From the NCBI RefSeq assembly GCF_024494685.1, contig NZ_JANHDM010000001.1, positions 186,001-250,000 of the forward strand: a stretch of DNA of 64,000 nucleotides. Direction: 5' to 3'. The stretch's first letter is position 1; each line of letters opens with the position of its first letter. The notes beneath the pieces are model-generated. The model was given only the letters and a program-made list of their open reading frames with translations. It made no database searches and had not been told where the DNA came from. This document shows, in pieces, positions 17,246 through 27,544 of this stretch. The position numbers and the translations under genes are program-made. The stretch comes from Halorubrum rubrum. Its GTDB lineage: Archaea > Halobacteriota > Halobacteria > Halobacteriales > Haloferacaceae.

Positions 17246-18112
17246 ATGCGCACCGAGGACGGACTCACGATCTGTGTCCCGTCCTCGGTCGTCCGGGAAG
17301 CCGAGGACGATCGCGAGGCGACTCGCAAACTCGGCTACGTCGCCCGCGCGGCGGCGGTGTTCCGGGCGGACCGGCTCGTCGTCTTCCCCGACAGGGAGGG
17401 CGAACGACGCCGGGGCGGGGAGTACGTCCGCGCCGTGCTGGGGTACGCCGCGACGCCCCCGGAGCTCCGAAAGGACCTCTGGGGCGAACGCGAGGAGCTC
17501 CGGTACGTCGGCGTGCTGCCGCCGCTGCGCGTGCCGTGGCGGACCGGCTCGGCCCCGAACGGGGACGAGTCGACAACACAGGGACTCGTGACCGAGGTCG
17601 GACCTGAAGGCCGCGTCCGGGTCAATTCCCCGCTGGGGGAACACCCGATCTCCCTGCTCGTCCCCTCCGGAATGGAGGTCGAGCGAGGAGAGCGCGTCAC
17701 CATCAGGGTCTCTTCGAGAGAACCGGTCCGCGCCCGCATCACCGGGAAGCCGGAGGTCGGCTTCCAGGTCGTGGAAGCGGACCTGTCGGAAGCGCTCGCC
17801 GCCGACGACGTCGCCGTCGCCACGTCGCGACACGGGGAGGAACTCTCCGTCTCGCGGCTCGGCGACCTCGTCGTCGACGCGCGGGAGGCCGGCGGATACA
17901 CCGTCGCCTTCGGCGCACCGGAACGGGGGCTTCCGGAGATGCTCGGGCTCTCACCCGAGGACGTTCGGGCGGCCGTCGCCGACGGCCGCCGAGTCGAACC
18001 CGATCCGGGGTTCGACCTCTGGCTGAACACGATCCCGGCACAGGGCAGCGGGGTAGTCCGAACGGAGGAGGCTCTGTTCGCGACCCTCGGCTCGCTCACA
18101 CTCACGGAGTAA
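17246..18112 (+). CDS. SPOUT-superfamily RNA methyltransferase (ribosomal operon leader gene)
   Basis: A 288-residue protein of the archaeal SPOUT class annotated as putative RNA uridine methyltransferase, regularly found just before rpl3. N-terminal ICVPSSVVREAEDDREATRK and LGYVARAAAVFRADRLVVFPD form the knotted Rossmann part. An inserted OB-like segment (about residues 110-165) interrupts it, and FGAPERGLPEML with FDLWLNTIPAQGSGVVRTEEA completes the cofactor pocket. The start is ATG 17246; a longer open frame upstream runs through the repeat and is not coding. The TATA-like ctatccttttag lies about 35 bases before the ATG, making this the probable first gene of the super-operon. Confidence 0.85.
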   Translation: MRTEDGLTICVPSSVVREAEDDREATRKLGYVARAAAVFRADRLVVFPDREGERRRGGEYVRAVLGYAATPPELRKDLWGEREELRYVGVLPPLRVPWRTGSAPNGDESTTQGLVTEVGPEGRVRVNSPLGEHPISLLVPSGMEVERGERVTIRVSSREPVRARITGKPEVGFQVVEADLSEALAADDVAVATSRHGEELSVSRLGDLVVDAREAGGYTVAFGAPERGLPEMLGLSPEDVRAAVADGRRVEPDPGFDLWLNTIPAQGSGVVRTEEALFATLGSLTLTE

Positions 18113-18116
18113 ACAC

Positions 18117-19133
18117 ATGCCACAACCAAGCCGACCACGAAAAGGCTCGCTGGGCTACGGCCCACGCACCCGCGCGGACAGCGAGGTACCGCGCATCCGC
18201 TCGTGGCCAGACGACGACGGGGCGCCCGCACTACAGGGCTTCGCCGGCTACAAGGCCGGAATGACCCACGTCATGATGGTCAACGACGAGGCGGACTCGC
18301 CGCGTGAGGGGATGGAGGAGTCCGTCCCCGTCACGGTGGTGGAGACGCCGCCGATGCACGCCGTCGCCGTGCGAGCCTACGAGGAGACGCCGTACGGACA
18401 GAAGCCGGTTGCCGAGGTCTGGGCGACCGAGTTCCACGAGGAGCTCGACCGCGCGCTCGACCTGCCGGCGGAGGACACCTTCGAGGAGGACCGAACGGAG
18501 CTCGAGGAGCTGCTGGAGGAGGACGTGATCGACGACGTTCGCGTCATCACCCACACCAGCCCCTCGGAGCTCGCGAACGTACCGAAGAAGAACCCCGACG
18601 TGATGGAGACGCGCGTCGGCGGCGGTTCCCTCGAGGAGCGCGCCGACTTCGCGCTCGAGCTCGTCGCGGACGGCGGTGCCCACGAGTTCGGCGACGTCTT
18701 CCGCGCCGGACAGTACACCGACGTCTCCGGCGTCACGAAGGGGAAGGGGACGCAGGGTCCCGTCAAGCGCTGGGGCGTACAGAAGCGGAAGGGCAAACAC
18801 GCCCGCCAGGGATGGCGGCGTCGGATCGGCAACCTCGGTCCGTGGAACCCCTCCCGCGTTCGCTCCACCGTTCCCCAGCAGGGCCAGACCGGCTACCACC
18901 AGCGCACCGAGCTCAACAAGCGCCTCATCGACTTCGGCGAGGGCGACGACGCCTCCGTCGACGGCGGCTTCGTCAACTACGGCGAGGTCGACGGCGAGTA
19001 CGCGCTCATCAAGGGCTCGCTACCGGGGCCGAACAAGCGCCTGCTGCGCTTCCGCCCGGCCATCCGGCCGAACGACCAGCCGCGCCTCGACCCCGAGGTC
19101 CGGTACGTATCCACCGCATCCAACCAGGGATAA
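18117..19133 (+). CDS. rpl3: 50S ribosomal protein L3 (uL3)
   Basis: 338 residues, archaeal/eukaryotic length. The N-terminus MPQPSRPRKGSLGYGPRTRA and the segment FAGYKAGMTHVMMV are diagnostic. TKGKGTQGPVKRWGVQKRKG is the loop that reaches the peptidyl-transferase centre, and GNLGPWNPSRV follows. It starts five bases after the SPOUT gene stop and three bases before rpl4. The protein is acidic outside the rRNA-binding loop, the usual halophilic adaptation. Confidence 0.98.
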   Translation: MPQPSRPRKGSLGYGPRTRADSEVPRIRSWPDDDGAPALQGFAGYKAGMTHVMMVNDEADSPREGMEESVPVTVVETPPMHAVAVRAYEETPYGQKPVAEVWATEFHEELDRALDLPAEDTFEEDRTELEELLEEDVIDDVRVITHTSPSELANVPKKNPDVMETRVGGGSLEERADFALELVADGGAHEFGDVFRAGQYTDVSGVTKGKGTQGPVKRWGVQKRKGKHARQGWRRRIGNLGPWNPSRVRSTVPQQGQTGYHQRTELNKRLIDFGEGDDASVDGGFVNYGEVDGEYALIKGSLPGPNKRLLRFRPAIRPNDQPRLDPEVRYVSTASNQG

Positions 19134-19136
19134 TCC

Positions 19137-19883
19137 ATGAACACGACAGTACACGACCTGGACGGCGGGGACGCGGGCAGCGTCGAGCTGCCGGCGATCT
19201 TCGAGACCGCGTTCCGACCGGACCTCATCGGTCGGGCGGTCAGCGCCGCACAGGCTAACCGGAAACAGGCCTACGGGGCCGACGAGTTCGCCGGACTGCG
19301 AACCCCCGCGGAGTCGTTCGGCTCCGGACGTGGGCTCGCCCACGTTCCGCGCTCCGAGAACGTCGCCCGCCGCGTCCCGCACGCGGTGTCGGGCCGCGCC
19401 GCACACCCCCCGAAGGCCGAGAAGGACCAGACGAAGAAACTGAACGACAAGGAGCGCCAGCTCGCGGTTCGGTCGGCCATCGCCGCCACCGCGGACGCGG
19501 AGCTCGTCGCCGAGCGCGGTCACGCGTTCGACGAGGACCTCGACCTCCCGCTCGTCGTGAGCGACGAGTTCGAGGACCTACAGAAGACCCAGGAGGCCCT
19601 CGGCGTTCTCGAGGCCCTCGGCGTCGACGCCGACGTCGAGCGCGCCGACGAGGGGCGCTCCGTCCGCGCGGGTCGCGGGAAGACCCGCGGTCGCAAGTAC
19701 AGCCAGCCGAAGTCCGTGCTCGTCGTCACGAGCGAGGAGCCGTCGCGCGCCGCTCGCAACCTCGCGGGCGTCGACGTCGCGACCGCTGGCGAGGTCAACG
19801 CGGAGGACCTCGCGCCCGGCACGCATCCGGGTCGGCTCACGCTGTGGACCGAGTCGGCGATCGAGGAGGTGGCCGACCGATGA
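19137..19883 (+). CDS. rpl4: 50S ribosomal protein L4 (uL4)
   Basis: 248 residues. The segment VSAAQANRKQAYGADEFAGL and the extended loop with SFGSGRGLAHVPR are the universal L4 features that line the exit tunnel. The C-terminal globular part includes VDVATAGEVNAEDLAPG. The stop overlaps the rpl23 start (ATGA). Length and order fit the archaeal S10 cluster. Confidence 0.98.
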   Translation: MNTTVHDLDGGDAGSVELPAIFETAFRPDLIGRAVSAAQANRKQAYGADEFAGLRTPAESFGSGRGLAHVPRSENVARRVPHAVSGRAAHPPKAEKDQTKKLNDKERQLAVRSAIAATADAELVAERGHAFDEDLDLPLVVSDEFEDLQKTQEALGVLEALGVDADVERADEGRSVRAGRGKTRGRKYSQPKSVLVVTSEEPSRAARNLAGVDVATAGEVNAEDLAPGTHPGRLTLWTESAIEEVADR

Positions 19884-20134
19884 GCTCGCTCATCGAACAC
19901 CCGCTCGTGACCGAGCAGGCGATGAACGAGATGGACTTCAAGAACAAGCTGCTGTTCTTGGTCGACATCGACGCGACGAAACCGGAGATCCGCGACGAGG
20001 TCTCCGAACGGTACGACGTCACCGTCACCGACGTGAACACGCAGGTGACGTCGAAGGGCAAAAAGAAGGCGACGGTCACGCTCTCCGAGGACGACGACGC
20101 GACCGACGTCGCCTCCCGGATCGGGGTGTTCTGA
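19880..20134 (+). CDS. rpl23: 50S ribosomal protein L23 (uL23)
   Basis: 84 residues starting MSSLIEHPLVTEQAMNEMD at an ATG that overlaps the rpl4 stop by four bases, which decides the start over an in-frame upstream codon. It contains KNKLLFLVDIDATKPEI and the KGKKKATVTL strand. It forms part of the tunnel-exit docking site for SRP and the SecY channel. Confidence 0.97.
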   Translation: MSSLIEHPLVTEQAMNEMDFKNKLLFLVDIDATKPEIRDEVSERYDVTVTDVNTQVTSKGKKKATVTLSEDDDATDVASRIGVF

Positions 20135-20136
20135 CG

Positions 20137-20859
20137 ATGGGACGACGAATCCAAGGACAGCGGCGAGGACGCGGCGGCCCGACGTTCCGGGCCCCGTCCC
20201 ACCGCTACAAGGCGGAACTGTCGCACAAGACGCTCGAGGACACCGACCTGATCACCGGCGAGATCGTCGGGATCGAACACGACCCGGCGCGTTCCGCGCC
20301 GCTCGCGGAGGTCGAGTTCGACGACGACGACCGGCGGCTCGTGCTCGCGCCGGAGGGCGTTCGCGTGGGCGAGACGATCCAGGTCGGCGTCTCGGCGGAG
20401 ATCAAGCCGGGGAACACGCTTCCGCTCGCGGAGATCCCCGAGGGAGTCCCCGTCTGTAACGTCGAGAGCAACCGCGGCGACGGCGGGAAGTTCGCCCGCG
20501 CCTCGGGCGTCTCGGCGACGCTTCTCACCCACGACCGCGACGTCGCGGTCGTCCAGCTTCCCAGCGGGGAAGTCAAGCGGCTCGACCCGCAGTGTCGCGC
20601 CACGATCGGCGTGGTCGCGGGCGGCGGTCGGACGGAGAAACCCTTCGTCAAGGCCGGCAACAAGTACCACAAGATGCAAGCACGCGGGACGAAGTACCCG
20701 CGCGTTCGCGGCGTCGCGATGAACGCCGTTGACCACCCCTTCGGCGGGGGCGGTCGCCAACACCCCGGCCAGCCGAAGTCGGTCTCGCGGGACGCCCCGC
20801 CGGGACGCAAGGTCGGTGACATCGCATCCAAACGGACCGGACGAGGTAGCAACAAATGA
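20137..20859 (+). CDS. rpl2: 50S ribosomal protein L2 (uL2)
   Basis: 240 residues. [20 protein letters not shown] is the archaeal N-terminus, and the C-terminal region contains [16 protein letters not shown] with the conserved His important for peptidyl transfer and subunit joining. It is two bases after rpl23 and overlaps rps19 by four bases. Confidence 0.98.
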   Translation: MGRRIQGQRRGRGGPTFRAPSHRYKAELSHKTLEDTDLITGEIVGIEHDPARSAPLAEVEFDDDDRRLVLAPEGVRVGETIQVGVSAEIKPGNTLPLAEIPEGVPVCNVESNRGDGGKFARASGVSATLLTHDRDVAVVQLPSGEVKRLDPQCRATIGVVAGGGRTEKPFVKAGNKYHKMQARGTKYPRVRGVAMNAVDHPFGGGGRQHPGQPKSVSRDAPPGRKVGDIASKRTGRGSNK

Positions 20860-21281
20860 GTTCCGAATACCGCACCGGCCGCGAGGGCGAGGAGTTCGCC
20901 TACCGCGGTCACTCGCTCGACGAGCTGCAGGAGATGGACGTAGAGGAGGTCGCGGAACTGCTCCCCGCACGCCAGCGGCGAAGCATCACCCGAGGGCTGA
21001 GCGTCGAGAAGGAGAAGCTCCTCGAGAAGGCTCGAAGTCGCGACAAGGAGACGACCGCCGACGACCCGATCCGGACGCATCTGCGCGACATGCCGATCCT
21101 TCCGGAGTTCGTCGGCGTCACGTTTGCCGTGTACAACGGTCACAGCTTCGAGCGCGTCCAGGTCGAACCCGAGATGATCGGCCACTACCTGGGCGAGTTC
21201 CACCAGACGCGAAGCACCGTCGAACACGGTCAGGCCGGCATCGGCGCGACCCGGTCCTCGAAGTTCGTGCCCCTCAAATAA
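20856..21281 (+). CDS. rps19: 30S ribosomal protein S19 (uS19)
   Basis: 141 residues, the long archaeal form. An N-terminal extension ([20 protein letters not shown]) precedes the core with [37 protein letters not shown] and the basic C-terminal tail [11 protein letters not shown]. It contacts S13 and tRNA in the 30S head. ATGA overlap with rpl2. Confidence 0.98.
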   Translation: MSSEYRTGREGEEFAYRGHSLDELQEMDVEEVAELLPARQRRSITRGLSVEKEKLLEKARSRDKETTADDPIRTHLRDMPILPEFVGVTFAVYNGHSFERVQVEPEMIGHYLGEFHQTRSTVEHGQAGIGATRSSKFVPLK

Positions 21282-21284
21282 TCC

Positions 21285-21749
21285 ATGGGAATCAACTATA
21301 GCGTCGAGGCCGACCCGGAGACCACCGCCAAGGGGATGCTCCGCGACCGGCCCATCAGCGTGAAGGACAGCAAGGAGATCTCCAGGGAGATCAAAGGCGA
21401 GACGGTCGCCGACGCCGAGGAGTTCCTCCGGGCGGTAATCGACGAGGAGACCTCGGTACCGATGCGCCAGCACAACGCCGGCGCGGGCCACCGCTCCGAC
21501 ATCGACGGCTGGGACGCGGGTCGATACCCCGCGAAGGCCGCCAAGGACTTCCTGAAGCTCCTCGAGAACGTCAGCAACAACGCCGACGAGCAGGGGTTCG
21601 ACGGCGAGGAGATGGTGATCAAACACGTCGCTCCCCACAAGGTGGGCGAGCGACCCGGTCGGAACCCGCGCGCGGCGGGGGCCACGCAGTGGAACACCAC
21701 GCTCGCGGACGTCGAACTGATCATCGAGGAGCCGGAGGCTGAGAACTAA
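21285..21749 (+). CDS. rpl22: 50S ribosomal protein L22 (uL22)
   Basis: 154 residues starting [20 protein letters not shown]. The hairpin that lines the exit tunnel corresponds to [20 protein letters not shown] near residue 120. The C-terminus [12 protein letters not shown] overlaps the rps3 start by one base (taatg). Confidence 0.97.
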   Translation: MGINYSVEADPETTAKGMLRDRPISVKDSKEISREIKGETVADAEEFLRAVIDEETSVPMRQHNAGAGHRSDIDGWDAGRYPAKAAKDFLKLLENVSNNADEQGFDGEEMVIKHVAPHKVGERPGRNPRAAGATQWNTTLADVELIIEEPEAEN

Positions 21750-22699
21750 TGGCTGACGAACACCAATTCATCGAGGACGGCCTTCGCCGTTCACAGATCA
21801 ACGAGTTCTTCGCGGACGAGCTCGGCCGAGCCGGCTACGGCGGCATGGACGTCGCCAAGACGCCGATGGGCACGCAGATCGTCCTGAAAGCGGAGAAGCC
21901 CGGCATGGTGATCGGGAAAGGCGGGAAGAACATCCGAAAGATCACCACCGAGCTGGAAGAGCGGTTCGACATGGACGACCCGCAGATCGACGTTCAGGAG
22001 GTCGACGAGCCCGACCTGAACGCCCAGATCGTCGCGGACCGGCTCGCGAACGCCCTCGAACGCGGCTGGTACTTCCGGAAGGCGGGCCACACCACGATCG
22101 ACCGGATCATGGACGCCGGCGCGCTCGGCGCGGAGATCGTGCTGAGCGGGAAGGTCACCGGGGCGCGATCGCGCGTCGAGAAGTTCAATCGCGGCTACAT
22201 CAAACACAACGGCGAGCCCGCGGAGGAGGTCGTCGACCACGGCAAGGGAGTCGCGGTGATGAAGCTCGGCACCATCGGGGTCAACGTCAAGATCATCCCG
22301 CCGGGCGCGAAGCTGCCCGACGACTTCGGCGTCCGCGAGGACGCCGAGGTGCCCGAGGTCGACCAGGCCGACGCGGCCGGCGACGAGGGCGTCGAGTCGC
22401 TCCTCGAGGAGGAGCCCGAGGAGGTCCCGGACGTGGGAGCCGACGACGACGACGTCGACGTCCCGGACGACGATCCGGCGGACGTCATCGACGAGGAGAT
22501 CGTCGAGGAGGTCGTCGAGGAGACGGGCGAGACCGCGACGGAGGCGACCGACGCCCGCGCGGAGGAGCCGGGCGAGACCGGCGACGTCGACGAGGAGTCG
22601 GAGGAGCTCGACGAGCTCGACGAGGAGATCGAATCGGAGGCGGCCGACCTGGTCGCCGAGATGGAAGAAGCCGACGAGGAAGCCGAGGAGGACGAGTAA
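21749..22699 (+). CDS. rps3: 30S ribosomal protein S3 (uS3) with long acidic tail
   Basis: 316 residues. Residues 1-200 are the normal S3 with a type-II KH domain ([24 protein letters not shown] loop) and the C-terminal domain around [12 protein letters not shown]. Residues about 205-316 form an extended, almost purely acidic tail (repeated EE/ED/DD with few hydrophobics). Such tails are common on haloarchaeal S3 but this one is long, more than a third of the protein. Confidence 0.97.
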   Translation: MADEHQFIEDGLRRSQINEFFADELGRAGYGGMDVAKTPMGTQIVLKAEKPGMVIGKGGKNIRKITTELEERFDMDDPQIDVQEVDEPDLNAQIVADRLANALERGWYFRKAGHTTIDRIMDAGALGAEIVLSGKVTGARSRVEKFNRGYIKHNGEPAEEVVDHGKGVAVMKLGTIGVNVKIIPPGAKLPDDFGVREDAEVPEVDQADAAGDEGVESLLEEEPEEVPDVGADDDDVDVPDDDPADVIDEEIVEEVVEETGETATEATDARAEEPGETGDVDEESEELDELDEEIESEAADLVAEMEEADEEAEEDE

Positions 22700-22700
22700 C

Positions 22701-22913
22701 ATGGCGATCCTCTACACCGACGAGATCCGCGACATGACCGCGGCGGAGCGGGAGGTCGAACTCGAGGAGCTCGAGACCGAACTCCTCAACACGAAGGCAC
22801 AGCAGGCGGCCGGCGGGATGCCCGAGAGCCCCGGCCGGGTGAACGAGCTGAAGAAGACGATCGCCCGGATCAAGACGATCCAGGCGGAAGAAGGCGACTT
22901 CGACGACGAATAA
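22701..22913 (+). CDS. rpl29: 50S ribosomal protein L29 (uL29)
   Basis: 70 residues, two long helices: [19 protein letters not shown] and [20 protein letters not shown]. Near the tunnel exit in the 50S subunit. One base after rps3, one base before rnp1. Confidence 0.95.
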   Translation: MAILYTDEIRDMTAAEREVELEELETELLNTKAQQAAGGMPESPGRVNELKKTIARIKTIQAEEGDFDDE

Positions 22914-22914
22914 G

Positions 22915-23373
22915 ATGATCTCCCCCGAAACCCTCGCACGGCACGAACTCGTCGGCCTCCCGGTTCGGGTGGCCGACGCCGACAGCGATGCCCACGTCGG
23001 GATCGCCGGTCGCGTGCTGTTCGAGACGGAACGCACCCTCGTGGTGCGGACCGGACGGGGGGAGAAACCGAAGGACAAACGCGTGCCCAAATCGGGCACG
23101 ACCTTCGAGTTCGCGGTCGTCGAGACGGCGACCGCACGCACAGATGAAGCCGCCGACGACGGCCAGTCGTCGGGGTCCGCGTCCCAACTCGGGTCGGATA
23201 CTGCGGGGGTCCGCCCCCGTCAGTCCGGCCCGTCCGCGGCCGGCGCACGGAGCGCCGACGCGGCGAGCCGGCGAGGCGAGTGCAAAGACGCGGTCTACGT
23301 AACGGTGGATGGCACGCGGCTGCGGGACCGGCCCGCCGAACGCACCGAACGAGGTGTCTCACAATGGCGATAG
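22915..23373 (+). CDS. rnp1: Ribonuclease P protein component 1 (Rpp29/Pop4 family) with insertion
   Basis: 152 residues. The Sm-like core of archaeal Rpp29 is split: the first part runs from TLARHELVGLPVRVADADS to GTTFEFAVVETATA, and the last strand is DAVYVTVDGTRLRDRPAERT. Between them, residues about 72-122 are a Ser/Gly/Ala/Arg-rich low-complexity insertion. The family is usually shorter. The protein supports RNase P RNA in 5' maturation of tRNA. Its place between L29 and S17 is the standard archaeal order. The end overlaps the rps17 start by ten bases. Confidence 0.9.
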   Translation: MISPETLARHELVGLPVRVADADSDAHVGIAGRVLFETERTLVVRTGRGEKPKDKRVPKSGTTFEFAVVETATARTDEAADDGQSSGSASQLGSDTAGVRPRQSGPSAAGARSADAASRRGECKDAVYVTVDGTRLRDRPAERTERGVSQWR

Positions 23374-23708
23374 GAATCGACGTACCCATGCCTCCGGAGC
23401 CAGACGACCCGGAGGATTACGACTACGAGAAGTGTCCGTTTTACGGACAGCTTCCCGTCCGCGGCCAGCTCCGAGAGGGGACGGTCGTGTCGACGGATAT
23501 GGAAAAGACCGTCATCGTCGAGCGAGAATACGACGTGTTCGTACCGAAATACGACCGGTACATGAAGCGTCGGTCGCGCATCCCGGCACACGTGCCGGGC
23601 GTGCTCGACTCGCTCGAGGAAGGTGACGAAGTGACGATCGCGGAGACGCGGCCGCTCTCGAAGACGAAATCACACGTCGTCGTCGAGAACCTGTCGGGTG
23701 ATGCGTGA
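23364..23708 (+). CDS. rps17: 30S ribosomal protein S17 (uS17)
   Basis: 114 residues from [13 protein letters not shown]. It includes [39 protein letters not shown] and [16 protein letters not shown], an OB-fold primary rRNA binder. Start 23364 is chosen because the earlier in-frame codons lie within rnp1. Its stop overlaps the rpl14 start. Confidence 0.97.
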   Translation: MAIGIDVPMPPEPDDPEDYDYEKCPFYGQLPVRGQLREGTVVSTDMEKTVIVEREYDVFVPKYDRYMKRRSRIPAHVPGVLDSLEEGDEVTIAETRPLSKTKSHVVVENLSGDA

Positions 23709-24106
23709 TGGAGGCGCTCAAAGCCGACGTCACGCAGGGGCTCTCGAAGGGCTCCCTCATCACGTGTGCCGACAACACGGGCGCACGTGAGCTGAAGGTG
23801 ATCTCCGTCGCCGGCTACTCCGGGACGAAGAACCGCCACCCGAAGGCGGGCATCGGCGACAAGGTGACCGTCTCGGTCACGAAGGGGACGCCGGAGATGC
23901 GGCGGCAGGTGCTGGAGGCGGTCGTCGTCCGCCAGCGCAAGCCGATCCGCCGTCCCGACGGCACGCGCGTCCGCTTCGAGGACAACGCGGCCGTGATCAT
24001 CGACGACCTCGACGAGCCGCGGGGCACGGAGATCAAAGGCCCCGTCGCCCGCGAGGTCGCCGAGCGCTACGGGAGCATCGCGTCCACCGCGACGATGATC
24101 GTGTAA
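23708..24106 (+). CDS. rpl14: 50S ribosomal protein L14 (uL14)
   Basis: 132 residues starting [40 protein letters not shown] is the universal L14 signature. The start ATG shares its A with the S17 stop (TGATG). It forms intersubunit bridges and contacts L19e/L24e. Confidence 0.97.
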   Translation: MEALKADVTQGLSKGSLITCADNTGARELKVISVAGYSGTKNRHPKAGIGDKVTVSVTKGTPEMRRQVLEAVVVRQRKPIRRPDGTRVRFEDNAAVIIDDLDEPRGTEIKGPVAREVAERYGSIASTATMIV

Positions 24107-24108
24107 CC

Positions 24109-24465
24109 ATGACGAAACAGCCACGCAAACAACGAAAACAGTCGGAGACCGCGTCGCTTCACGAGCGACAACGGAAGGTCCGATCCCCGCTCACGCCCGA
24201 GCTCCGCGAGGAGTACGGCCAGCGGAGCGTCCGCGTCAACGCGGGCGACACCGTCGAAGTGCTCCGCGGCGACGCCGCGGGGACCGAAGCGGAGGTCCTC
24301 TCGGTGGACCTGTCCGCCGAGCGGATCACCGTCGAGGACGTCACCGTCGAGCGAGCGGACGGGGAAGAGGCTCCCCGTCCGATCCCGGCGAGCAACGTCC
24401 GCGTGACGGAGCTGGACCTCTCGGACGACCGCCGCGAGGCGCGGCTCCAGGAGGACAACGAATGA
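24109..24465 (+). CDS. rpl24: 50S ribosomal protein L24 (uL24)
   Basis: 118 residues. The basic N-terminus [20 protein letters not shown] and the KOW motif [20 protein letters not shown] identify it. An early assembly initiator in the 50S subunit. Overlaps rps4e by four bases. Confidence 0.97.
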   Translation: MTKQPRKQRKQSETASLHERQRKVRSPLTPELREEYGQRSVRVNAGDTVEVLRGDAAGTEAEVLSVDLSAERITVEDVTVERADGEEAPRPIPASNVRVTELDLSDDRREARLQEDNE

Positions 24466-25217
24466 CGCGACATCAGAAACGACTGGCGGTACCGAACTCC
24501 TGGCCGGTCGAGCGGAAGACCCAGACGTTCACCGTGAAGGCCGGCGCAGGCCCGCACGGCGAGGCTGGCGTCCCGCTCGTCGTCCTGCTGCGGGACGTGC
24601 TCGGCTACGTCGACTCGACGAAGGAGGCGCGCTACGCACTGAACAACGACTCGGTCCTCGTGAACGGGGACGCGGTGTCGGACGAGCAGCGTCCGATCGG
24701 GATGTTCGACATCCTGGCGTTCCCCGTCCGCGGGGAGTACTTCCGGGTGTTCCCCGACGAGGGGGGCCGACTCGCGTTGACCCCCGTCGACGAGGAGTCC
24801 GCGGGCAGCCGGCTCGGGAAGGTGGCGAACAAGGCTGTCGTCCCCGGCGGGGACGTCCAGCTGACGCTCCACGACGGGACGAACGTCCGCGTGGACGCCG
24901 ACACCGAGTACGACACCAAGGACTCGATCGTCATCGACAACGAGTCGAAGGAGATCGTCGCCCACTTCGAGTACGAGGAGGGTTCCCTGGTCACCGCCAT
25001 CGCCGGCCAGCACGCCGGTCAGATCGGCGAGATCGAGACGATCGACGTCACGCTCGGCTCCGGCTCCAACACGGTCGTCGTCGGCGACGGCGAGGACCGC
25101 TACGAGACGGTCGAGGAGTACGTCGTCGTCATCGACGAGAACTTCACCGACGACGAGGACGCCGCGGACGCGGCGGCCGACTCCAACGCCGACGAGGCGG
25201 GTGACACGGATGAGTGA
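24462..25217 (+). CDS. rps4e: 30S ribosomal protein S4e (eS4)
   Basis: 251 residues: [20 protein letters not shown], the S4-type RNA-binding part with [20 protein letters not shown], a central eS4 domain, and a KOW segment near [20 protein letters not shown]. The C-terminal tail is acidic ([13 protein letters not shown]). Archaeal/eukaryotic only. Overlaps rpl5 by eight bases. Confidence 0.97.
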   Translation: MTRHQKRLAVPNSWPVERKTQTFTVKAGAGPHGEAGVPLVVLLRDVLGYVDSTKEARYALNNDSVLVNGDAVSDEQRPIGMFDILAFPVRGEYFRVFPDEGGRLALTPVDEESAGSRLGKVANKAVVPGGDVQLTLHDGTNVRVDADTEYDTKDSIVIDNESKEIVAHFEYEEGSLVTAIAGQHAGQIGEIETIDVTLGSGSNTVVVGDGEDRYETVEEYVVVIDENFTDDEDAADAAADSNADEAGDTDE

Positions 25218-25734
25218 CGCCGAGAGCGCGTCCCACGAGATGCGCGAGCCGTACCTGGAGAAGGTCGTCGTCCACATGGGCGTCGGGCAGGGCGGCGAGC
25301 CGCTCGCGGACGCCGAGGAGATCATCGAGGAGGTCACGGGCCAGCAGTCGGTCCGGACCACCTCCAAGCGCACCATCGCCGAGTTCGGGATCCGCAAGGG
25401 CGACCCGATCGGCGTCAAGGTGACGCTGCGCGGCGAGGACGCCCACGCGTTCCTCGAGACGGCACTCGAACTGGTCGACGTCTCGTCGAGCCAGTTCGAC
25501 GACACGGGGAACCTGAGCTTCGGGGTCGACGACCACACCGACTTCCCGAGCCAGGAGTACGACCCGAACATCGGCATCTACGGGCTCGACGTGACGACGA
25601 CGATCGTCCGACCGGGTTACCGCGTCTCCAAACGTGACAAGGTGACCCGCTCGATCCCGTCGAACCACCGGATGACCGCCGAGGACGCCATCGCGTTCCT
25701 CGAAACCAACTTCGACGTTGAGGTAACGGAATGA
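25210..25734 (+). CDS. rpl5: 50S ribosomal protein L5 (uL5)
   Basis: 174 residues from [40 protein letters not shown] and the [16 protein letters not shown] strand define L5, which binds 5S rRNA and the P-site tRNA elbow. A GTG three codons upstream is possible. ATGA overlap with rps14. Confidence 0.97.
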   Translation: MSDAESASHEMREPYLEKVVVHMGVGQGGEPLADAEEIIEEVTGQQSVRTTSKRTIAEFGIRKGDPIGVKVTLRGEDAHAFLETALELVDVSSSQFDDTGNLSFGVDDHTDFPSQEYDPNIGIYGLDVTTTIVRPGYRVSKRDKVTRSIPSNHRMTAEDAIAFLETNFDVEVTE

Positions 25735-25904
25735 GCGAAGCGAACAACGAGACGGGCGAGCACGCGGCGAAGCGCACCGGCCAGGAACACGAGTGCCGGC
25801 GGTGCGGCCGCGAGCAGGGGTTAGTCGGGAAATACGACATCAACCTCTGCCGGCAGTGCTTCCGCGAGGTCGCTCGAGACATGGGATTCGAGAAGTACAG
25901 CTGA
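25731..25904 (+). CDS. rps14: 30S ribosomal protein S14 (uS14), zinc-binding form
   Basis: 57 residues, easily missed because of its length. It has the C+ form with two CxxC pairs: [20 protein letters not shown] and [17 protein letters not shown]. The start overlaps the rpl5 stop, and the stop is two bases before rps8. Part of the 30S head. Confidence 0.97.
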   Translation: MSEANNETGEHAAKRTGQEHECRRCGREQGLVGKYDINLCRQCFREVARDMGFEKYS

Positions 25905-25906
25905 TC

Positions 25907-26299
25907 ATGACGGGAAACGATCCATTCGCCAACGCACTCGCCGGCGTGGACAACGCCGAGAGCGTTGGCCACCTGTCGTACACGGTAGAGCCCGCTTCGA
26001 ACATCATCGGCTCCGTCCTCGAGGTCCTCTACGACCGCGGGTACGTCGACGGCTTCGAGTACGTCGACGACGGGAAAGCCGGGAAGTTCGAGGTCGAACT
26101 GAAAGGCGCGATCAACGAATGTGGCGCCGTCAAGCCCCGCTACTCCGCGGGTGCGGACGACTTCGAGAAGTGGGAGAAGCGATACCTCCCCGCCCGTGAC
26201 TACGGGACGCTGGTCGTCACGACGAGCCACGGCGTCATGAGCCACTACGAGGCCCGCGAAGAGGGCATCGGCGGCCAAGTGATCGCATACGTCTACTAA
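25907..26299 (+). CDS. rps8: 30S ribosomal protein S8 (uS8)
   Basis: 130 residues from MTGNDPFANALAGVDNAESV. Contains SNIIGSVLEVLYDRGYVDGF and the C-terminal TSHGVMSHYEAREEGIGGQV, both classic S8 segments contacting h21 of 16S rRNA. A longer open frame upstream overlaps S14 and is not used. Confidence 0.97.
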   Translation: MTGNDPFANALAGVDNAESVGHLSYTVEPASNIIGSVLEVLYDRGYVDGFEYVDDGKAGKFEVELKGAINECGAVKPRYSAGADDFEKWEKRYLPARDYGTLVVTTSHGVMSHYEAREEGIGGQVIAYVY

Positions 26300-26301
26300 C
26301 A

Positions 26302-26835
26302 ATGAACAGAGTCGAAATCGAGATTCCGGACGACGTCTCCGCCGAGACCGATCACCTCGAACTCACCGTCGAGGGCCCCAACGGGAGCGTCACGCGACGC
26401 CTCTGGTACCCCGACATCGAGGTGTCGGTCGAGGACGGCGCGGTCGTTATCGCCTCGGAGAACGAGGACGCGAAGACGAACGCCACGGTCGGCACCTTCG
26501 AGAGCCACGTCTCCAACATGATCCACGGCGTGACCGAGGGATGGGAGTACACGATGGAAGTGTACTACGCCCACTTCCCGATGCAGGTCGGCGTGGAGGG
26601 CGAGGAAGTCGTCATCGAGAACTTCCTCGGCGAGAAGGCGCAGCGACGCACTCCGATCCGCGGAGACACGGACGTACAGGTAGACGGCGAGACGGTCACC
26701 CTCTCGGGCTCCGACAAGGAGGCCGTGGGACAGACCGCCGCCGACATCGAACAACTGACCAAGGTGACCGACAAGGACACGCGCGTCTTCCAGGACGGCG
26801 TGTACATCGTCGAGAAACCGGCCGGAGGTGCCTGA
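26302..26835 (+). CDS. rpl6: 50S ribosomal protein L6 (uL6)
   Basis: 177 residues: [39 protein letters not shown], and the second repeat with [20 protein letters not shown]. It lies near the factor-binding site of the 50S subunit. One base separates it from rpl32e. Confidence 0.97.
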   Translation: MNRVEIEIPDDVSAETDHLELTVEGPNGSVTRRLWYPDIEVSVEDGAVVIASENEDAKTNATVGTFESHVSNMIHGVTEGWEYTMEVYYAHFPMQVGVEGEEVVIENFLGEKAQRRTPIRGDTDVQVDGETVTLSGSDKEAVGQTAADIEQLTKVTDKDTRVFQDGVYIVEKPAGGA

Positions 26836-26836
26836 C

Positions 26837-27544
26837 ATGGCCGAGGAACTCGAAGACATCAGCGGCGTCGGTCCCTCGAAGGCGGACGCCCTTCGAGCGG
26901 CCGGCTACGAGACGGTCGAGGACGTGAAGGCCGCCTCCCAGTCGGAGCTCTCGGAGGTCGACGGCGTCGGAAACGCGCTCGCCGCGCGGATCAAAGCCGA
27001 CGTCGGCGGCCTGGAGGTCGACGAGGAGGCCGAAGCGGAGATCGAAGACGAGACCGACGAGGAGGAGGCCGCGGCGGCCGACTCCGACGAGGCGGTCGAG
27101 ACTGAGCTTCGTCCCCGCGGCCACGCCGAGAAAACGCCGGAACTGGACGAGGAGACCGCTCGCGCGCTCGCACAGAAGCACCGCGAGGGGAAACCGCAGT
27201 TCAACCGGCAGGACTACCACAAGAAGAAGCGGATCCCGACGTCGTGGCGCAAGCCGCGCGGCGGGCTCTCCAAGCAGCGCCGTCGCATGAAAGCGAAGGG
27301 GCCGATCGTCGAGGCCGGCTTCCGCTCGCCGACGGCGTCGCGCGATCTCCACCCGAGCGGCTTCGAGGAGGTCCGCGTCCACAACACGGACGACCTCGAG
27401 GGCGTCGACGGCGACACGCAGGCGGTGCGGATCGCCTCGAAGGTCGGCGGTCGGAAGCGCGAGCTGATCGAGGACGAGGCGGAGGAGCGCGGCATCCGCG
27501 TGTTGAACCCGACCTACGTCGAGGTGGAGGTGAACGATGAGTGA
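26837..27544 (+). CDS. rpl32e: 50S ribosomal protein L32e (eL32) with N-terminal helix-hairpin-helix extension
   Basis: 235 residues. The N-terminal 60 residues form a helix-hairpin-helix unit ([20 protein letters not shown] and [16 protein letters not shown]), then an acidic linker of about 35 residues, then the L32e core with [20 protein letters not shown] and [20 protein letters not shown]. The extra domain is characteristic of haloarchaeal L32e and may add RNA contacts. Its C-terminus overlaps rpl19e by eight bases. Confidence 0.96.
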   Translation: MAEELEDISGVGPSKADALRAAGYETVEDVKAASQSELSEVDGVGNALAARIKADVGGLEVDEEAEAEIEDETDEEEAAAADSDEAVETELRPRGHAEKTPELDEETARALAQKHREGKPQFNRQDYHKKKRIPTSWRKPRGGLSKQRRRMKAKGPIVEAGFRSPTASRDLHPSGFEEVRVHNTDDLEGVDGDTQAVRIASKVGGRKRELIEDEAEERGIRVLNPTYVEVEVNDE

